NCBI GenBank assembly: GCA_005223125.1
Contig: NJBH01000016.1
Location: forward strand, 1-64,000
Reading direction: 5' to 3'
DNA: 64,000 nucleotides
From: Promethearchaeota archaeon Loki_b32
GTDB taxonomy: Archaea; Asgardarchaeota; Lokiarchaeia; Sigyniarchaeales; SOKP01
This document shows positions 33,832 through 43,281 of this stretch, piece by piece. The translations under genes were made by a program, and so were the position numbers. Position 1 is the first letter of the stretch, and every line of letters starts with the position of its first letter. The notes under the pieces were generated by a model. That model saw nothing but the letters and a program-made list of their open reading frames with translations, made no database searches and had not been told where the DNA came from.

Positions 33832-35715
33832 TTAAAATAATAAGGGAGAGATTTCTTCAGAATTTGACTTATTTTTTAAATTTATTACAAGTTTTCTTTG
33901 ATTATTAAGTATATTCCAGAAAAATTCTGGAACCCCCTTTTCTTTTTTATACATAGCTTCAATACGATCTAATTTTTCTAATATTTTTTTAGGTCTTATA
34001 GAAAATTGTTCAATGTAATGCTCTTCTTTATAATTTTTTTCAAGGTATTGTTTAAACAGTGTTTTTAAATCTAAATATTTAGGTATATAGCCAATGGGCG
34101 TTTTTATAGCATTAAAGTCATTATGAACTCGACCTTCTGCCCAGATTACCCAACATAATTTATCTAAAATACCATTTAAATATTTTCCTTCTTTATTTTT
34201 AAGAAAATAATTAGTAGCAAATACTTTTGGACAATGTTCTAACCTGTTGCCAAAGACTCGGTGATTTTTGATATATTTTCCCAAACTAACAACCATAAAG
34301 TCTAGATTGGCCATAGGCTGCTTCATCCTTACTCCCTCCGCACCTAACGTAGCAGAAGTAGTTTCTGATTCGATTGAGGCACCCAAGAAAACTCCATGTT
34401 CCCAATCAAGACTTTCAATTACTGGGGGCATTGTATCACTATCGCGCCCTCCATAAAAAATGCCATGTACTGGTACTCCATCTGGTTTATGGAGATTAGG
34501 ATCAGCATTATTCAATTCTTCAATACGAATTGTATAGCGAGCATTTGGATGTGCTTGAGGTATTTCTCTCCCATTTTTATCTTTCTTTCCTTTACTCCAA
34601 TTACCCGAAAAATTTAATCCCTCATCTGGGGTTGCTCTTCCATCTCCAATCCAATAAGGATTTCCATCTTTAACTAGCACATTAGAAAAAATAGTTTCAC
34701 GAGGAGTTGTGAGGGCATCAAATATAACAGGGTCATCTTTAGCATTTACATCCTTAATTATTCCGAAAATACCTCTCTCAATGTTTACCGAATGAGCATA
34801 TCCATCCTCCCACTCCCGAAGATAAGCGATATCATCTCCAACTACAGTTTGTCCGGGTAACATAGCAGTGCTGGTTTTACCGCACGCAGAGGGAAAGGCA
34901 CCACAAAAAAATGAAGTTCTTTTTTTCCCTTTTGGATGAACACCCATTATAAAATAATGCTCTGTTAACCAATCTTCATTATTAGCTTTATAAATTGCTA
35001 ATCTTAACGCAAGTTTTTTTAATCCAAGTGAATTTCCTGCATATTGATTATTTACTGAGAGTACACGTCCTTCTTTTAAGTCAATATAGATTCTCCTTTT
35101 ATCGAGATTTTTTGTAACTGGTGGCATACCAGTTAATTCTCCAGAAGAATGTATAAAATAGAAGAAATCATCGGATCCGTTGAGTTTCTTGAATTCTTCA
35201 TAGCCTGCTCTATAAAGAAGATCTTCTGAATGGGCAACGTAAAAAGAATCTGTTAATTGAAGTGCAAGAATTGAAAATTTGGAGTTTTTTGGGCCTAAGC
35301 AAAAAAACCTTATTACACATTCATGGCCTTTCATACATCCCTCCATAATGTGCATTATTTCTTTTAAGCCCTTTTCTCTTTCCATTGTGTTTATCCAAGG
35401 ATAAGAATCTTCTTCTCCTTTAGTGACTAGCACTTGAGTATTTCCTTTATCCCTTGCTTGATCATGATTATTCATTGTGAAGAACCCATCATAATGTACA
35501 GTATGCCCTTTTAGATTTAGTTTTATTTCTTCACCAAGCCCAATAGCTCTGTTTCTTACGTAATCGATATCTTCTTTTGAATCTGTTATAACTATGACCT
35601 TAGAAGGTTTACATAAGGTAACAAACTCATTTACAATTTTTAAGACTTGTTTGTTACTTAGAGCTTCTAATTTTTCAAGATTAACTTTATCGATAATAAC
35701 GTCCAATTTAATCAA
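33832..35715 (-). CDS. pckG: Phosphoenolpyruvate carboxykinase (GTP)
   Basis: This 627-residue protein has a P-loop/kinase-1 motif FCGAFPSACGKTSTAMLPG, GDDIAYLREWEDG, YGGRDSDTMPPVIE, and ETTSATLGAEG with the Mg-binding region. Length and motifs match GTP-type PEPCK (PckG), which interconverts oxaloacetate and PEP for gluconeogenesis or anaplerosis. ATG at 35715. Standing alone on the minus strand, convergent with the preceding GTPase gene. Confidence 0.95.
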   Translation of the reverse strand: MIKLDVIIDKVNLEKLEALSNKQVLKIVNEFVTLCKPSKVIVITDSKEDIDYVRNRAIGLGEEIKLNLKGHTVHYDGFFTMNNHDQARDKGNTQVLVTKGEEDSYPWINTMEREKGLKEIMHIMEGCMKGHECVIRFFCLGPKNSKFSILALQLTDSFYVAHSEDLLYRAGYEEFKKLNGSDDFFYFIHSSGELTGMPPVTKNLDKRRIYIDLKEGRVLSVNNQYAGNSLGLKKLALRLAIYKANNEDWLTEHYFIMGVHPKGKKRTSFFCGAFPSACGKTSTAMLPGQTVVGDDIAYLREWEDGYAHSVNIERGIFGIIKDVNAKDDPVIFDALTTPRETIFSNVLVKDGNPYWIGDGRATPDEGLNFSGNWSKGKKDKNGREIPQAHPNARYTIRIEELNNADPNLHKPDGVPVHGIFYGGRDSDTMPPVIESLDWEHGVFLGASIESETTSATLGAEGVRMKQPMANLDFMVVSLGKYIKNHRVFGNRLEHCPKVFATNYFLKNKEGKYLNGILDKLCWVIWAEGRVHNDFNAIKTPIGYIPKYLDLKTLFKQYLEKNYKEEHYIEQFSIRPKKILEKLDRIEAMYKKEKGVPEFFWNILNNQRKLVINLKNKSNSEEISPLLF

Positions 35716-35943
35716 TTTTTATTATAGAATCATTTAATAATGATATTAAGGGTGTTACAAGAAAATTTTTGAACTTTTTTAATTTTACTTTTTTTATTCT
35801 TTCAGATCTTTAAGTCGATATTACCAAGTTGAGAAGAATTAAGCATGGGATCTTCATAAAACATGAATAAAACTCATTAAAATATATTAAAAAAAAGAAA
35901 TAAAAAAGAATTGTATTTAACTATTATAATCAGTAGCTAAGGA

Positions 35944-37521
35944 TTATCTACTACCTTTCGCGCTTATGATTCTATCTACTCTTAGGATAAGATTAGCTAA
36001 TTCACTTCCAGATTTTATGATGTGATTGATTAATTCGGCAGGTTCAACGATTCCCTTTTTAAAATTATCCCCAATTGCATTTGTTATAGTGTCTATTCCA
36101 ATCCATTTATCATCAGCAGTTTTATGTGCTGCCCTCAATTCAGTTAACATTTCGATTTCTTCTAATCCTGCATTCCTTATTAAAGTTTTAGGGATCTCTT
36201 CAAGTGCTAAGGCGAATGCGTTTACAGCAAGTTGTTCTTTTCCACCAATTTCATTTGCATATGCACGAATTCTTTTAGCAAGTTCAATGTAAATTGCTCC
36301 TCCTCCAGCAACAACAGTTTTAGTATCTATTACTTTAGCAATCACAGATAATACATCATTTAAAGAGACTTCAGCAGTACTAAGAATTTTATCAAGACCA
36401 CCTTTGAGTAAAATAGAAACAGATTTAGGATTTTTACATCCTGAAAATAACGTATATTCATCGTCACCCAGTTTTTCAAAATGTACTTTTTCAGCAAAAC
36501 CTAAATCTTCCTCTGAAAGTGATTTTAAATCATCTACAAGATTAGCACTTACAGCTTTTAAAATTGATTTATAATCGCTCTCACCTACATTTTTAATACC
36601 TGCTATTCCTTCTTTTGCTAAGTAACCACCAAATTTATCAGAGATATCACTACTGTTTACAATAACATTTACTCCCAAATCTTTAAAAATTTTCAAGTAA
36701 TCCCGCAGAATTTTCTCTTCTTGATCTAAGAATTTCTGGATTTCAGATGGGCTAGAAATTCGAACTTGAGCGTCAAATTCAGTTTTCTTTACATCTAATT
36801 TTCTTCTAATAACTGCGATTTTTGCGTCTTTTATTAATTCAGGCATCATTGCATTAACTTTATCTTTTTGTGTATATACTCCATTGATTAATTCTGAATC
36901 TTTAAGTGATTTCCCTGGAGACTTGACAATCTTCACATTACTAACTCTAGCAAATGTTTTTCCATCTTCTTCTGCTATTTGTTTGATAGCATTAAGAGCT
37001 AAATTTGAGAAAAAATCCTTTAATGGAGCAATGTCTTTAGCATTCATTGCGGTTTTAGCCACGTTTTTTAGAATCTCATCATCTTCACTTGAAATTTTTG
37101 CTGCAATTTCTTTTATAATTTCAAGAGCTTTATCTGCTGCTAATTTGTATCCATGCATTACAGGTTTGGGATGGATACTTTGCTCAATTAATTCTAAAGC
37201 GTTATTTAATAAAGCAGCTGAAAAAATTACTGCAGAAGTTGTTCCATCACCAATATCTTCATCAATAGATTTAGCTACATTTACCATCATGTTTGCAGCA
37301 ATATTTTCAATGTCCAAATTATTGAGGATCTCTGCTCCATCATTGGTAATAGTAACATCTCCTAATGAATCAACAAGCATTTTAGACATTCCTTTAGGAC
37401 CCAGAGTGGAACGAACAGTTTCAGCAATAGCGACCATTGCTGTAATATTCTGCTTTCGCGCTTCTCTTTCCCTAACTTCCTCTGTTCCTTCTTTAAGTAT
37501 TATAATCGGTACATTTGACAT
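35944..37521 (-). CDS. thsA: Thermosome subunit (group II chaperonin)
   Basis: This 525-residue chaperonin has VRSTLGPKGMSKMLVDSLGD, ITNDGAEILNNLDIENIAAN and GDGTTSAVIFSAAL at the N terminus (ATP site), a GKTFARVSNVKIVKSPGKSL-type apical domain, and VVAGGGAIYIELAKRIRAYA toward the C terminus. It folds proteins in the cytoplasm. The C terminus ends RVDRIISAKGSR without a Gly-Gly-Met repeat tail, as in some archaeal paralogues. Only one subunit gene is in the window. ATG at 37521; an upstream A/T box near 37542-37556 is a plausible promoter. Confidence 0.95.
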   Translation of the reverse strand: MSNVPIIILKEGTEEVREREARKQNITAMVAIAETVRSTLGPKGMSKMLVDSLGDVTITNDGAEILNNLDIENIAANMMVNVAKSIDEDIGDGTTSAVIFSAALLNNALELIEQSIHPKPVMHGYKLAADKALEIIKEIAAKISSEDDEILKNVAKTAMNAKDIAPLKDFFSNLALNAIKQIAEEDGKTFARVSNVKIVKSPGKSLKDSELINGVYTQKDKVNAMMPELIKDAKIAVIRRKLDVKKTEFDAQVRISSPSEIQKFLDQEEKILRDYLKIFKDLGVNVIVNSSDISDKFGGYLAKEGIAGIKNVGESDYKSILKAVSANLVDDLKSLSEEDLGFAEKVHFEKLGDDEYTLFSGCKNPKSVSILLKGGLDKILSTAEVSLNDVLSVIAKVIDTKTVVAGGGAIYIELAKRIRAYANEIGGKEQLAVNAFALALEEIPKTLIRNAGLEEIEMLTELRAAHKTADDKWIGIDTITNAIGDNFKKGIVEPAELINHIIKSGSELANLILRVDRIISAKGSR

Positions 37522-37629
37522 AGTATGACACTTTTTTTTGAAAATTTATTTATATAGATCTCTAAATCATAATTTCCTAAAAAATTTTCCGATAAACAGT
37601 TATACCAAATTATTAAAAAATTAAACTTT

Positions 37630-38091
37630 TTAAATTTCTACAAAAGAAGAGTTTTTGTATTCCTTTAGAATCATATTAGAATTAGTTCTTGTAATATACT
37701 CTTTCTGATTTAAATATCGGATGAATTTATGGACATCCTCACTCTCTTTAAAACGACAAATTAATGCTGCCGATTGATCACCCGTTGTATGGAAAACGGA
37801 GCACACTTCTGGGATATCTTTGATATCATTAAGGATCTCTTCAGTAAATTTACCATCGCAATTGATCCGTATAAGAAATGTCAATTTATATCCTAATTTC
37901 TCATTGTTTAGCTTCAATGTATAGCCCTCAATGACCCCATTCTTTTTTAACTTTGAAATCCTATTATGAATTGTCCCAATTGAGATTCCTAATTTATTCT
38001 GGATCTCTCTATATGATTTTCTCGCATCAACTTGCAATATTCTAAGGATATTTCGATCGATTTCATCGAGGACTTTCTCTTTCTTCATCAA
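37630..38091 (-). CDS. Lrp/AsnC-family transcriptional regulator
   Basis: In this 153-residue protein, the N-terminal helix-turn-helix (LDEIDRNILRILQVDARKSY, IQNKLGISIGTIHNRISKLK, NGVIEGYTLKLN) is followed by an RAM/ACT-like domain (LTFLIRINCDGKFTEEILND, VFHTTGDQSAALICRF). Full length. It lies 108 bases upstream of the thermosome gene on the same strand, so the two might share a transcript, but the gap is wide. Ligand unknown. Confidence 0.88.
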   Translation of the reverse strand: MMKKEKVLDEIDRNILRILQVDARKSYREIQNKLGISIGTIHNRISKLKKNGVIEGYTLKLNNEKLGYKLTFLIRINCDGKFTEEILNDIKDIPEVCSVFHTTGDQSAALICRFKESEDVHKFIRYLNQKEYITRTNSNMILKEYKNSSFVEI

Positions 38092-38261
38092 GAATCAACC
38101 TAAATATAATTATGATTAGAATGATCAATATATTTTATTGTGAGAAATATATAAAAGTTTAGAAAAATCTGATTTTCATTGAAAATTTTTTAATAATAAT
38201 TTTTAAAACTTTTAAAACATTATTTTTAAGATCAATAGATATGAAGTGAGTAAAGAAAAGC

Positions 38262-39365
38262 ATGGTTGACAACGACTTTAAAATAGACCCTTGGGGTGGC
38301 TCAGCTCTTCAAGATGAAGATTATACTAGGTTAATTAGAAAATTTGGAATCGAGGAAATAACAGACACATTGCGCCTTAAAATGGAGGAGAATCGTTTTA
38401 TTCGGAGGAAAATTATTTTTGGGCATCGAGATTTAGGTCTTATTTTCAAAGCTATAGAAAAAGGTCAACCATGGGCAGTGATGAGTGGAATTAAGCCTTC
38501 TGGACCATTTCACTTAGGAACATCAACTACAGCCTTAGAGATTGTGGAATTTCAAAAAATGGGCGGAAAGGCATATTATGGAATAGCAGATATTGAAAGT
38601 TGGGAAGATAATGGCATTCCATGGGAGGAAGCAGAAGAAACCTCCGTTGATAATCTGGCAGATATACTAACACTCGGTTTGGATCCCTCTCCAGAAAAGG
38701 CCTATATTTGGAGGCAATCAAAAGAACCTCATGTTAAGGATATTTGTTTTAAGGTGAGTAGATTAGTTACGCAGAATATGCTTAACGCTATTTATGGTGA
38801 GCGAACATTCGGACTTTATATCTCATCATTAATTCAAATTGGTGATATTATTTTACCCCAAGTGCTAGAAGGCCCACAACCAACCCTTGTACCAGTAGGA
38901 ATTGATCAAGATCCTCATTTACGTCTTACTAGAGATTTAACTCGTAGGAATTATAAGAATTTTTTCTTACCAGGTGCTACTTATCATTATTTATTAGCGG
39001 GAATTGATGGTTCAGAAAAAATGGCTAAAAGGCATCCAAACAGTTACTTTACATTTAATGAATCGCTAGAATCAATTGAAAAGAAGGTTAAAGGAGCACT
39101 TACAGGTGGCAGAAAAAATCTAAAGGAACAGAAGGAATTAGGTGGTGAGCCACAGAAGTGTATGATTTATAAAATGCTTATGTATCATTTTGAAGAAGAT
39201 GATGAAAAATTAGCGAAAGATTTTGAGATGTGTATTAAAGGAGAATTAATGTGCGGAGATCATAAGCGTGAGTGTGTTGAGAAAGTGTTAAGATTCATAA
39301 AAGACCATCAAGAGAAAAAAGAGAAACTAATAGACAAAGCTCGAAGTCTTCTCAATATAGATTAA
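38262..39365 (+). CDS. trpS: Tryptophanyl-tRNA synthetase
   Basis: This 367-residue class Ic synthetase carries the HIGH-like site GIKPSGPFHLGTST, the VPVGIDQDPHLRLTRDLTRR segment typical of archaeal/eukaryotic TrpRS, and KMSKS-like DGSEKMAKRHPNS. The N terminus contains IDPWGGSALQDEDYTRLIRK, characteristic of archaeal TrpRS. It charges tRNA-Trp. ATG at 38262; the gene is divergent from the Lrp gene. Confidence 0.93.
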   Translation: MVDNDFKIDPWGGSALQDEDYTRLIRKFGIEEITDTLRLKMEENRFIRRKIIFGHRDLGLIFKAIEKGQPWAVMSGIKPSGPFHLGTSTTALEIVEFQKMGGKAYYGIADIESWEDNGIPWEEAEETSVDNLADILTLGLDPSPEKAYIWRQSKEPHVKDICFKVSRLVTQNMLNAIYGERTFGLYISSLIQIGDIILPQVLEGPQPTLVPVGIDQDPHLRLTRDLTRRNYKNFFLPGATYHYLLAGIDGSEKMAKRHPNSYFTFNESLESIEKKVKGALTGGRKNLKEQKELGGEPQKCMIYKMLMYHFEEDDEKLAKDFEMCIKGELMCGDHKRECVEKVLRFIKDHQEKKEKLIDKARSLLNID

Positions 39366-39390
39366 AACTATTTATTCCCTTTAACTTGGT

Positions 39391-40323
39391 TTAAATTATT
39401 TGTTCTAAAATCTTTAATAAATCATCAAGAAATTCAGGAAATCTTTCAAAGAAAATGATTTTTTGTTCGTCCTTAAGTACTGCTGATACGAAAAACATAT
39501 CAGTCTTTACTTTTATTCTAAGTAAGTAAGAAAAAAGTATACCTTCAGTTGAAGTAAAATCAAAATTCCCTTCAATCTTTTCTTCATCCATCCTTTTAAG
39601 TAAAAAGAGATGTTCTTTCATTGATTCTATCAACGCAACATACACCTCTGGCTCGATATCGCTGTAATATTCAGAAATAATTATCCCATTACGATCAAAT
39701 ACGATTAGAGCTTGACAATTAAAAATTTCTAAATAGTATTCTAATAATTCTGAAAGTTCAAAAAATTTCTTATCAAACACAGAAAGACCGTATGAAACTA
39801 ACTGGATGATTGAAATGATGTCATAAATTGAGGTTTGTTGAAATAAAATATTGAAGTCAGGATATTTATTTAAAATCTTTTCTCTTAATGATTCTATATT
39901 TTCTAAAATTACATTATCATTCCTTAAATCAGGGTCGTATTTATGAAAAGTTATTATTATCGGAACTGCCATTTCACTTTCCGAGAAAAATGTTAAAATC
40001 GCATTCAAGTATTCCAGTGAGGTATTAAATCTTTCTGGATCTTGAATATCTATTACATAGATAAGTAAATCAGTAGAATCAAAATATACATCCTGATAAT
40101 TAACGTAAACCTCTCGATATGTTTCCTGACCACCCATATCCCAGAATATAGTGTTACTTCTTAGAAAGTTCATCTTATGATATTCTACTCTAATGGTTGG
40201 TTTTAGTTGGACAACATCTTTTTCAAAATCATATTTCTTGTCTAAAGCTGTTAAGATCGAGGTTTTGCCCGCTGCATCTAATCCGGAAATTATAATTTTT
40301 AGAAAATTCTCCATTAAATTCAA
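39391..40323 (-). CDS. Rag/Gtr-like GTPase with C-terminal roadblock-like domain
   Basis: This 310-residue protein has an N-terminal GTPase domain with G1 GLDAAGKTS (residues 14-22), G3 FWDMGGQET (~60-68) and G4 FHKYD (126-130), where the usual Asn is replaced by His as in Rag/Gtr GTPases. Residues ~175-310 form an alpha/beta domain starting at SELLEYYLEIFNCQALIVFD with a RNGIIISEYYSD loop, the layout of a roadblock/longin-like domain, matching the Rag GTPase domain order. Eukaryotic Rag proteins signal amino-acid sufficiency to TORC1 as dimers through this domain. Asgard genomes are known to encode Gtr/Rag homologues. No partner roadblock gene lies next to it. The first ATG or ATG at residue 4 could start it. 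Confidence 0.78.
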   Translation of the reverse strand: MNLMENFLKIIISGLDAAGKTSILTALDKKYDFEKDVVQLKPTIRVEYHKMNFLRSNTIFWDMGGQETYREVYVNYQDVYFDSTDLLIYVIDIQDPERFNTSLEYLNAILTFFSESEMAVPIIITFHKYDPDLRNDNVILENIESLREKILNKYPDFNILFQQTSIYDIISIIQLVSYGLSVFDKKFFELSELLEYYLEIFNCQALIVFDRNGIIISEYYSDIEPEVYVALIESMKEHLFLLKRMDEEKIEGNFDFTSTEGILFSYLLRIKVKTDMFFVSAVLKDEQKIIFFERFPEFLDDLLKILEQII

Positions 40324-40623
40324 CTCACACTTGTTAAAGGTATTTTTAAGAGTTTAATAAAATAATAGATTCATATCAATTTAAATTTCTGTGAAAGCAC
40401 AATGGAGTTTTTTAATCTTAACCTTGAAGTCCTATGGTATTTTGTTTGTTATAATATCGAGAAAATATCTAAATAATATTCTTATGTTTATAATTTGAAA
40501 TTCTTAAGAGAAACTACTAAAAGAATAGTGATATTAGAGTAATTTCGATGACATATATATGATATTTATATTATTAAAAGCGGTTAATCTGATTTTACTC
40601 AATGATTTAATTTATAAAAGAGG
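40324..40623. other. Gene-free AT-rich gap
   Basis: 300 bases upstream of the divergent small gene at 40624 and the Rag-like GTPase. No coding remnant or strong repeat was seen. The right end is very A/T-rich (for example ATATATATGATATTTATATT) and probably carries the promoter for 40624. Confidence 0.3.
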
Positions 40624-40863
40624 ATGATGTATTTGACAGAAGTAGAAAATAATTTTTTAGAAAATTTAGAATACCAAATTAGTCTAAAAGTAGAAAGTTA
40701 TAAAACATTCAAAAGGATTCCCGTATTTACTGACCAAGTTATGCAATTCGATAAATCAGTGGTAAATCTTACAGAAAAATTTGAGAAAATTCGTTTGCGA
40801 GATAAATATCATATTATAATTACAGAATTGGATAATTTGATAAAAAATTCGAAATCAAAATAA
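40624..40863 (+). CDS. Small helical protein, unknown
   Basis: The 79 residues are helix-forming (TEVENNFLENLEYQISLKVE, KYHIIITELDNLIKNSKSK) with no motif. The ATG lies 5 bases after AGAGGATG, a plausible ribosome binding site, which supports it. Function unknown. Confidence 0.5.
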   Translation: MMYLTEVENNFLENLEYQISLKVESYKTFKRIPVFTDQVMQFDKSVVNLTEKFEKIRLRDKYHIIITELDNLIKNSKSK

Positions 40864-40900
40864 AATTCCATTTATTTTTTTTTTAAAACACGGATATTAT

Positions 40901-41329
40901 TCAATCGCCTACTATCATACAATATATTTTTCTGGATCTCCCTTTTTCGTCACTTTCGACAAAGATAATTTGCTGCCAGGTTCCCAAAATCAATTTTTGA
41001 TTTTTAAATGGAAATACTTGAGATGTTTTAATTAAAAAACTCCTTAAATGTCCTGCTCCGTTATAATCATGCCAAGTTTTATGATGAGCATAATTCTGAT
41101 CATAGGGTATCAATTTTTCCAATAATTCTAAGATATCTTTTTTCACTAAGCCTGGTTCATATTCAACAGTAGATATTGCACCCGTAGATCCAGCTACATG
41201 GACATTTACAATTCCATCGTTTATACCACTACTGTTAATGCATTGCTGAACTTGTTCAGTAATATTAATAACATCACAATAGGCTTTTGTTCTTAGTTCA
41301 AATGTTTTTAATACAGTGGTCATTTTCAC
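40901..41329 (-). CDS. YjbQ/UPF0047-family protein
   Basis: The 142 residues carry the family signature: VHVAGSTGAISTVEYEPG, HHKTWHDYNGAGHLRSFLIK, and KNQKLILGTWQQIIFVESDE. YjbQ members have secondary thiamine-phosphate synthase activity in vitro; their physiological role is uncertain. The gene overlaps the upstream gene by 4 bases, so it is cotranscribed with it. Full length. Confidence 0.88.
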   Translation of the reverse strand: MKMTTVLKTFELRTKAYCDVINITEQVQQCINSSGINDGIVNVHVAGSTGAISTVEYEPGLVKKDILELLEKLIPYDQNYAHHKTWHDYNGAGHLRSFLIKTSQVFPFKNQKLILGTWQQIIFVESDEKGRSRKIYCMIVGD

Positions 41330-42369
41330 TTTTTAATTTTTTCACACATATTAATATTTTTTATTTGTTTTAACACAGATTTTGGGAGATTATTCTCATT
41401 ACCTTGTTTTAAGGCAAGTATTTTGGTTAAAATAAGAAGTTCAATTTGATCAAATCCATTGATATTAGTCCATCCAGTTGATTCTCCTGCTTCAATACAT
41501 AGGAAAAAAGGTGCTTTCTTCACTTTCAAACATTTTTCGTCCTTGCATTTTTCACATATTTTGGGAAAATAATATACATTACCATTTTTTAGATATATTG
41601 AAAATGTTCCAAAATTTTTATTTTTAATTTTAAGCCAATTAGCAGATTCAAAATGAACATCTAATTTTAAATTCAAAATGTAATCTACGAGAAGTTCGGT
41701 ATTTATTTGCTGAATAATTTTAGTATTACGAGTTTCGGGTTCATAATAATCGTTACAATCATCAGAAACATCAGAATGAACGAATAAAAAATTTAAAGGA
41801 ATGAAATCAATGATATAAGAATTATCTAATTCTTTGTATTTATCTTTTTTTAGGAAAGTTGAACAGATTTGATCTAATATATCTGTAGGTTCAAATATTT
41901 CATTAATTTGAATATTGTTTGATTTAATTATTGAATTAAAATCTTCATTTTTAAAATGTCTATATATAATTTCCTCTTTAGTAAATTGCTCAAGGATGAT
42001 GCAGAATACTAGAGCAACGGAGGGCAACCGCGCTTGGATTTCATTAAAATAATGAATAATTTGATCTACTTTTGTTTCGGATATAAGTATTATTATCGCT
42101 TCAGCTCCATTGTAGAAAATCGTGCGTAAATAAGCTCTTTGTTGCCTACAATCAATATTCCATAAAAGAAATTCAAATTTTTCATTTTTTTTAAATGAAA
42201 AATCAATTTTACTTATATTAACACCTATATTTCGCTTGTTCTCGATAGGTAAGGCATTTGAACTCAATTCTTTTTGAAACTCGTCTTTATAGTCTTCAAC
42301 TCCACCTAAAACACAAATTTTTTTTTTTAACACATAATTTTCTTGAAGAGGAGATTCTAAAGAGCTCAT
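41326..42369 (-). CDS. Degenerate Ras-like protein with C-terminal Cys-containing domain
   Basis: In this 347-residue protein, residues ~15-165 follow the Ras fold by strand pattern: KKICVLGGVEDYKDEFQKEL at the P-loop position has no GxxxxGK[ST], and FEFLLWNIDCRQQRAYLRTI stands at the G3 position (normally WDTAGQERY). A VALVFCIILEQF strand replaces the NKxD region. Residues ~185-340 are a separate domain with CEKCKDEKCLKV and PFFLC, a likely zinc site. It cannot bind GTP in the normal way. It overlaps the yjbQ-type gene by 4 bases. The fold assignment is inference from the WN-x-x-x-x-QR pattern and helix-strand order. Confidence 0.5.
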   Translation of the reverse strand: MSSLESPLQENYVLKKKICVLGGVEDYKDEFQKELSSNALPIENKRNIGVNISKIDFSFKKNEKFEFLLWNIDCRQQRAYLRTIFYNGAEAIIILISETKVDQIIHYFNEIQARLPSVALVFCIILEQFTKEEIIYRHFKNEDFNSIIKSNNIQINEIFEPTDILDQICSTFLKKDKYKELDNSYIIDFIPLNFLFVHSDVSDDCNDYYEPETRNTKIIQQINTELLVDYILNLKLDVHFESANWLKIKNKNFGTFSIYLKNGNVYYFPKICEKCKDEKCLKVKKAPFFLCIEAGESTGWTNINGFDQIELLILTKILALKQGNENNLPKSVLKQIKNINMCEKIKK

Positions 42370-42515
42370 TTTGCCATCCTTTAAATTTTAAAGAATATAG
42401 GCTAATTCTATTTAATAATAAATTTATTTATGAATTTTAATTTAACTATCTAGATCTTAACTATATGAACTTTTTGAAATATTACTTTTAATAATTAAAA
42501 ATTAATGAATCAACC

Positions 42516-42941
42516 ATGAGTGCTAAAAGAATCGATGAGTTCTTGAAGAAAATCCATAATCCAAAAAATAAAATTCCAGAGTATGCAACAATAATCGTTC
42601 GTCCTGGCAGAAAACTTCTTGACTTCAAGATAAAAAAGGAAAATGCAAATATTCTGAAAGTAATTGCTCATGAAGAAAAGACTTCTGGATGGTTCCTACA
42701 TTCTGTTCATATTCCTTTAAAGAATTTGGGATTATCGTATAATTCCAAAGACAAGGAAATATTAGAGATTCTATCTGAACCAAACAAGATCACAGGTAGT
42801 AAACCTACTAAAGAGTATATTGAGGATATTTTAAGAAAATACCTAGATATTTTGCCCGAAAAGAAGAAACATTTTTTTAAAACTGAAAGATATAAGAAAA
42901 AGAAAGAATATAGAACTGGGGCTCAATTGAAAGGGTTTTAA
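42516..42941 (+). CDS. Basic protein of unknown function
   Basis: This 141-residue protein has an N-terminal alpha/beta part (EYATIIVRPGRKLLDFKIKK, GWFLHSVHIPLKNLGL) followed by a highly basic tail (KKKHFFKTERYKKKKEYRTG). The tail suggests RNA or DNA contact. Stop is adjacent to the stop of the convergent tRNA-binding gene. No family recognised. Confidence 0.55.
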   Translation: MSAKRIDEFLKKIHNPKNKIPEYATIIVRPGRKLLDFKIKKENANILKVIAHEEKTSGWFLHSVHIPLKNLGLSYNSKDKEILEILSEPNKITGSKPTKEYIEDILRKYLDILPEKKKHFFKTERYKKKKEYRTGAQLKGF

Positions 42942-43274
42942 TTATTTTATTTTTGATCCAGGGGGAATTGGCTTTTTCTCATCAATTTTTAATAAATATG
43001 GTTCATTATTGAGATCGGCAGCAAGAAGCATACCCTGACTTTCAATTCCCATAAATTTACGTGGTTTTAAGTTAGTTAAGACAATGATCTTCTCATTAAT
43101 CAATTCTTCTGGTGAGTAAAAGTGAGCTATTCCTGTAACAATTTGTCTTAAGTTTTTTTCTCCACAATCCACCATTAATTTATAGAGATTCTTTGATTTA
43201 GGTATTTTATAACAACTTTTTACTAACCCAACACGTATGTCTAATTTTAAAAAATCTTTATAGTTAATCTCCAA
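42942..43274 (-). CDS. tRNA-binding OB-fold protein (MetRS C-terminal/CsaA-like)
   Basis: The 110 residues form a Trbp111/EMAP-II-like OB fold: FLKLDIRVGLVKSCYKIPKS, QIVTGIAHFYSPEELINEKI, VLTNLKPRKFMGIESQGMLL. Such domains bind tRNA non-specifically and occur at the C terminus of MetRS or as stand-alone proteins. The gene lies 7 bases downstream of trmI on the same strand, consistent with a tRNA-related role. Confidence 0.88.
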   Translation of the reverse strand: MEINYKDFLKLDIRVGLVKSCYKIPKSKNLYKLMVDCGEKNLRQIVTGIAHFYSPEELINEKIIVLTNLKPRKFMGIESQGMLLAADLNNEPYLLKIDEKKPIPPGSKIK

Positions 43275-43281
43275 AAATCCT

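Noticed and set aside
36884-37528. Long plus-strand frame (214 codons) opposite the thermosome gene
   Set aside because: Pure antisense shadow of a strongly conserved gene.
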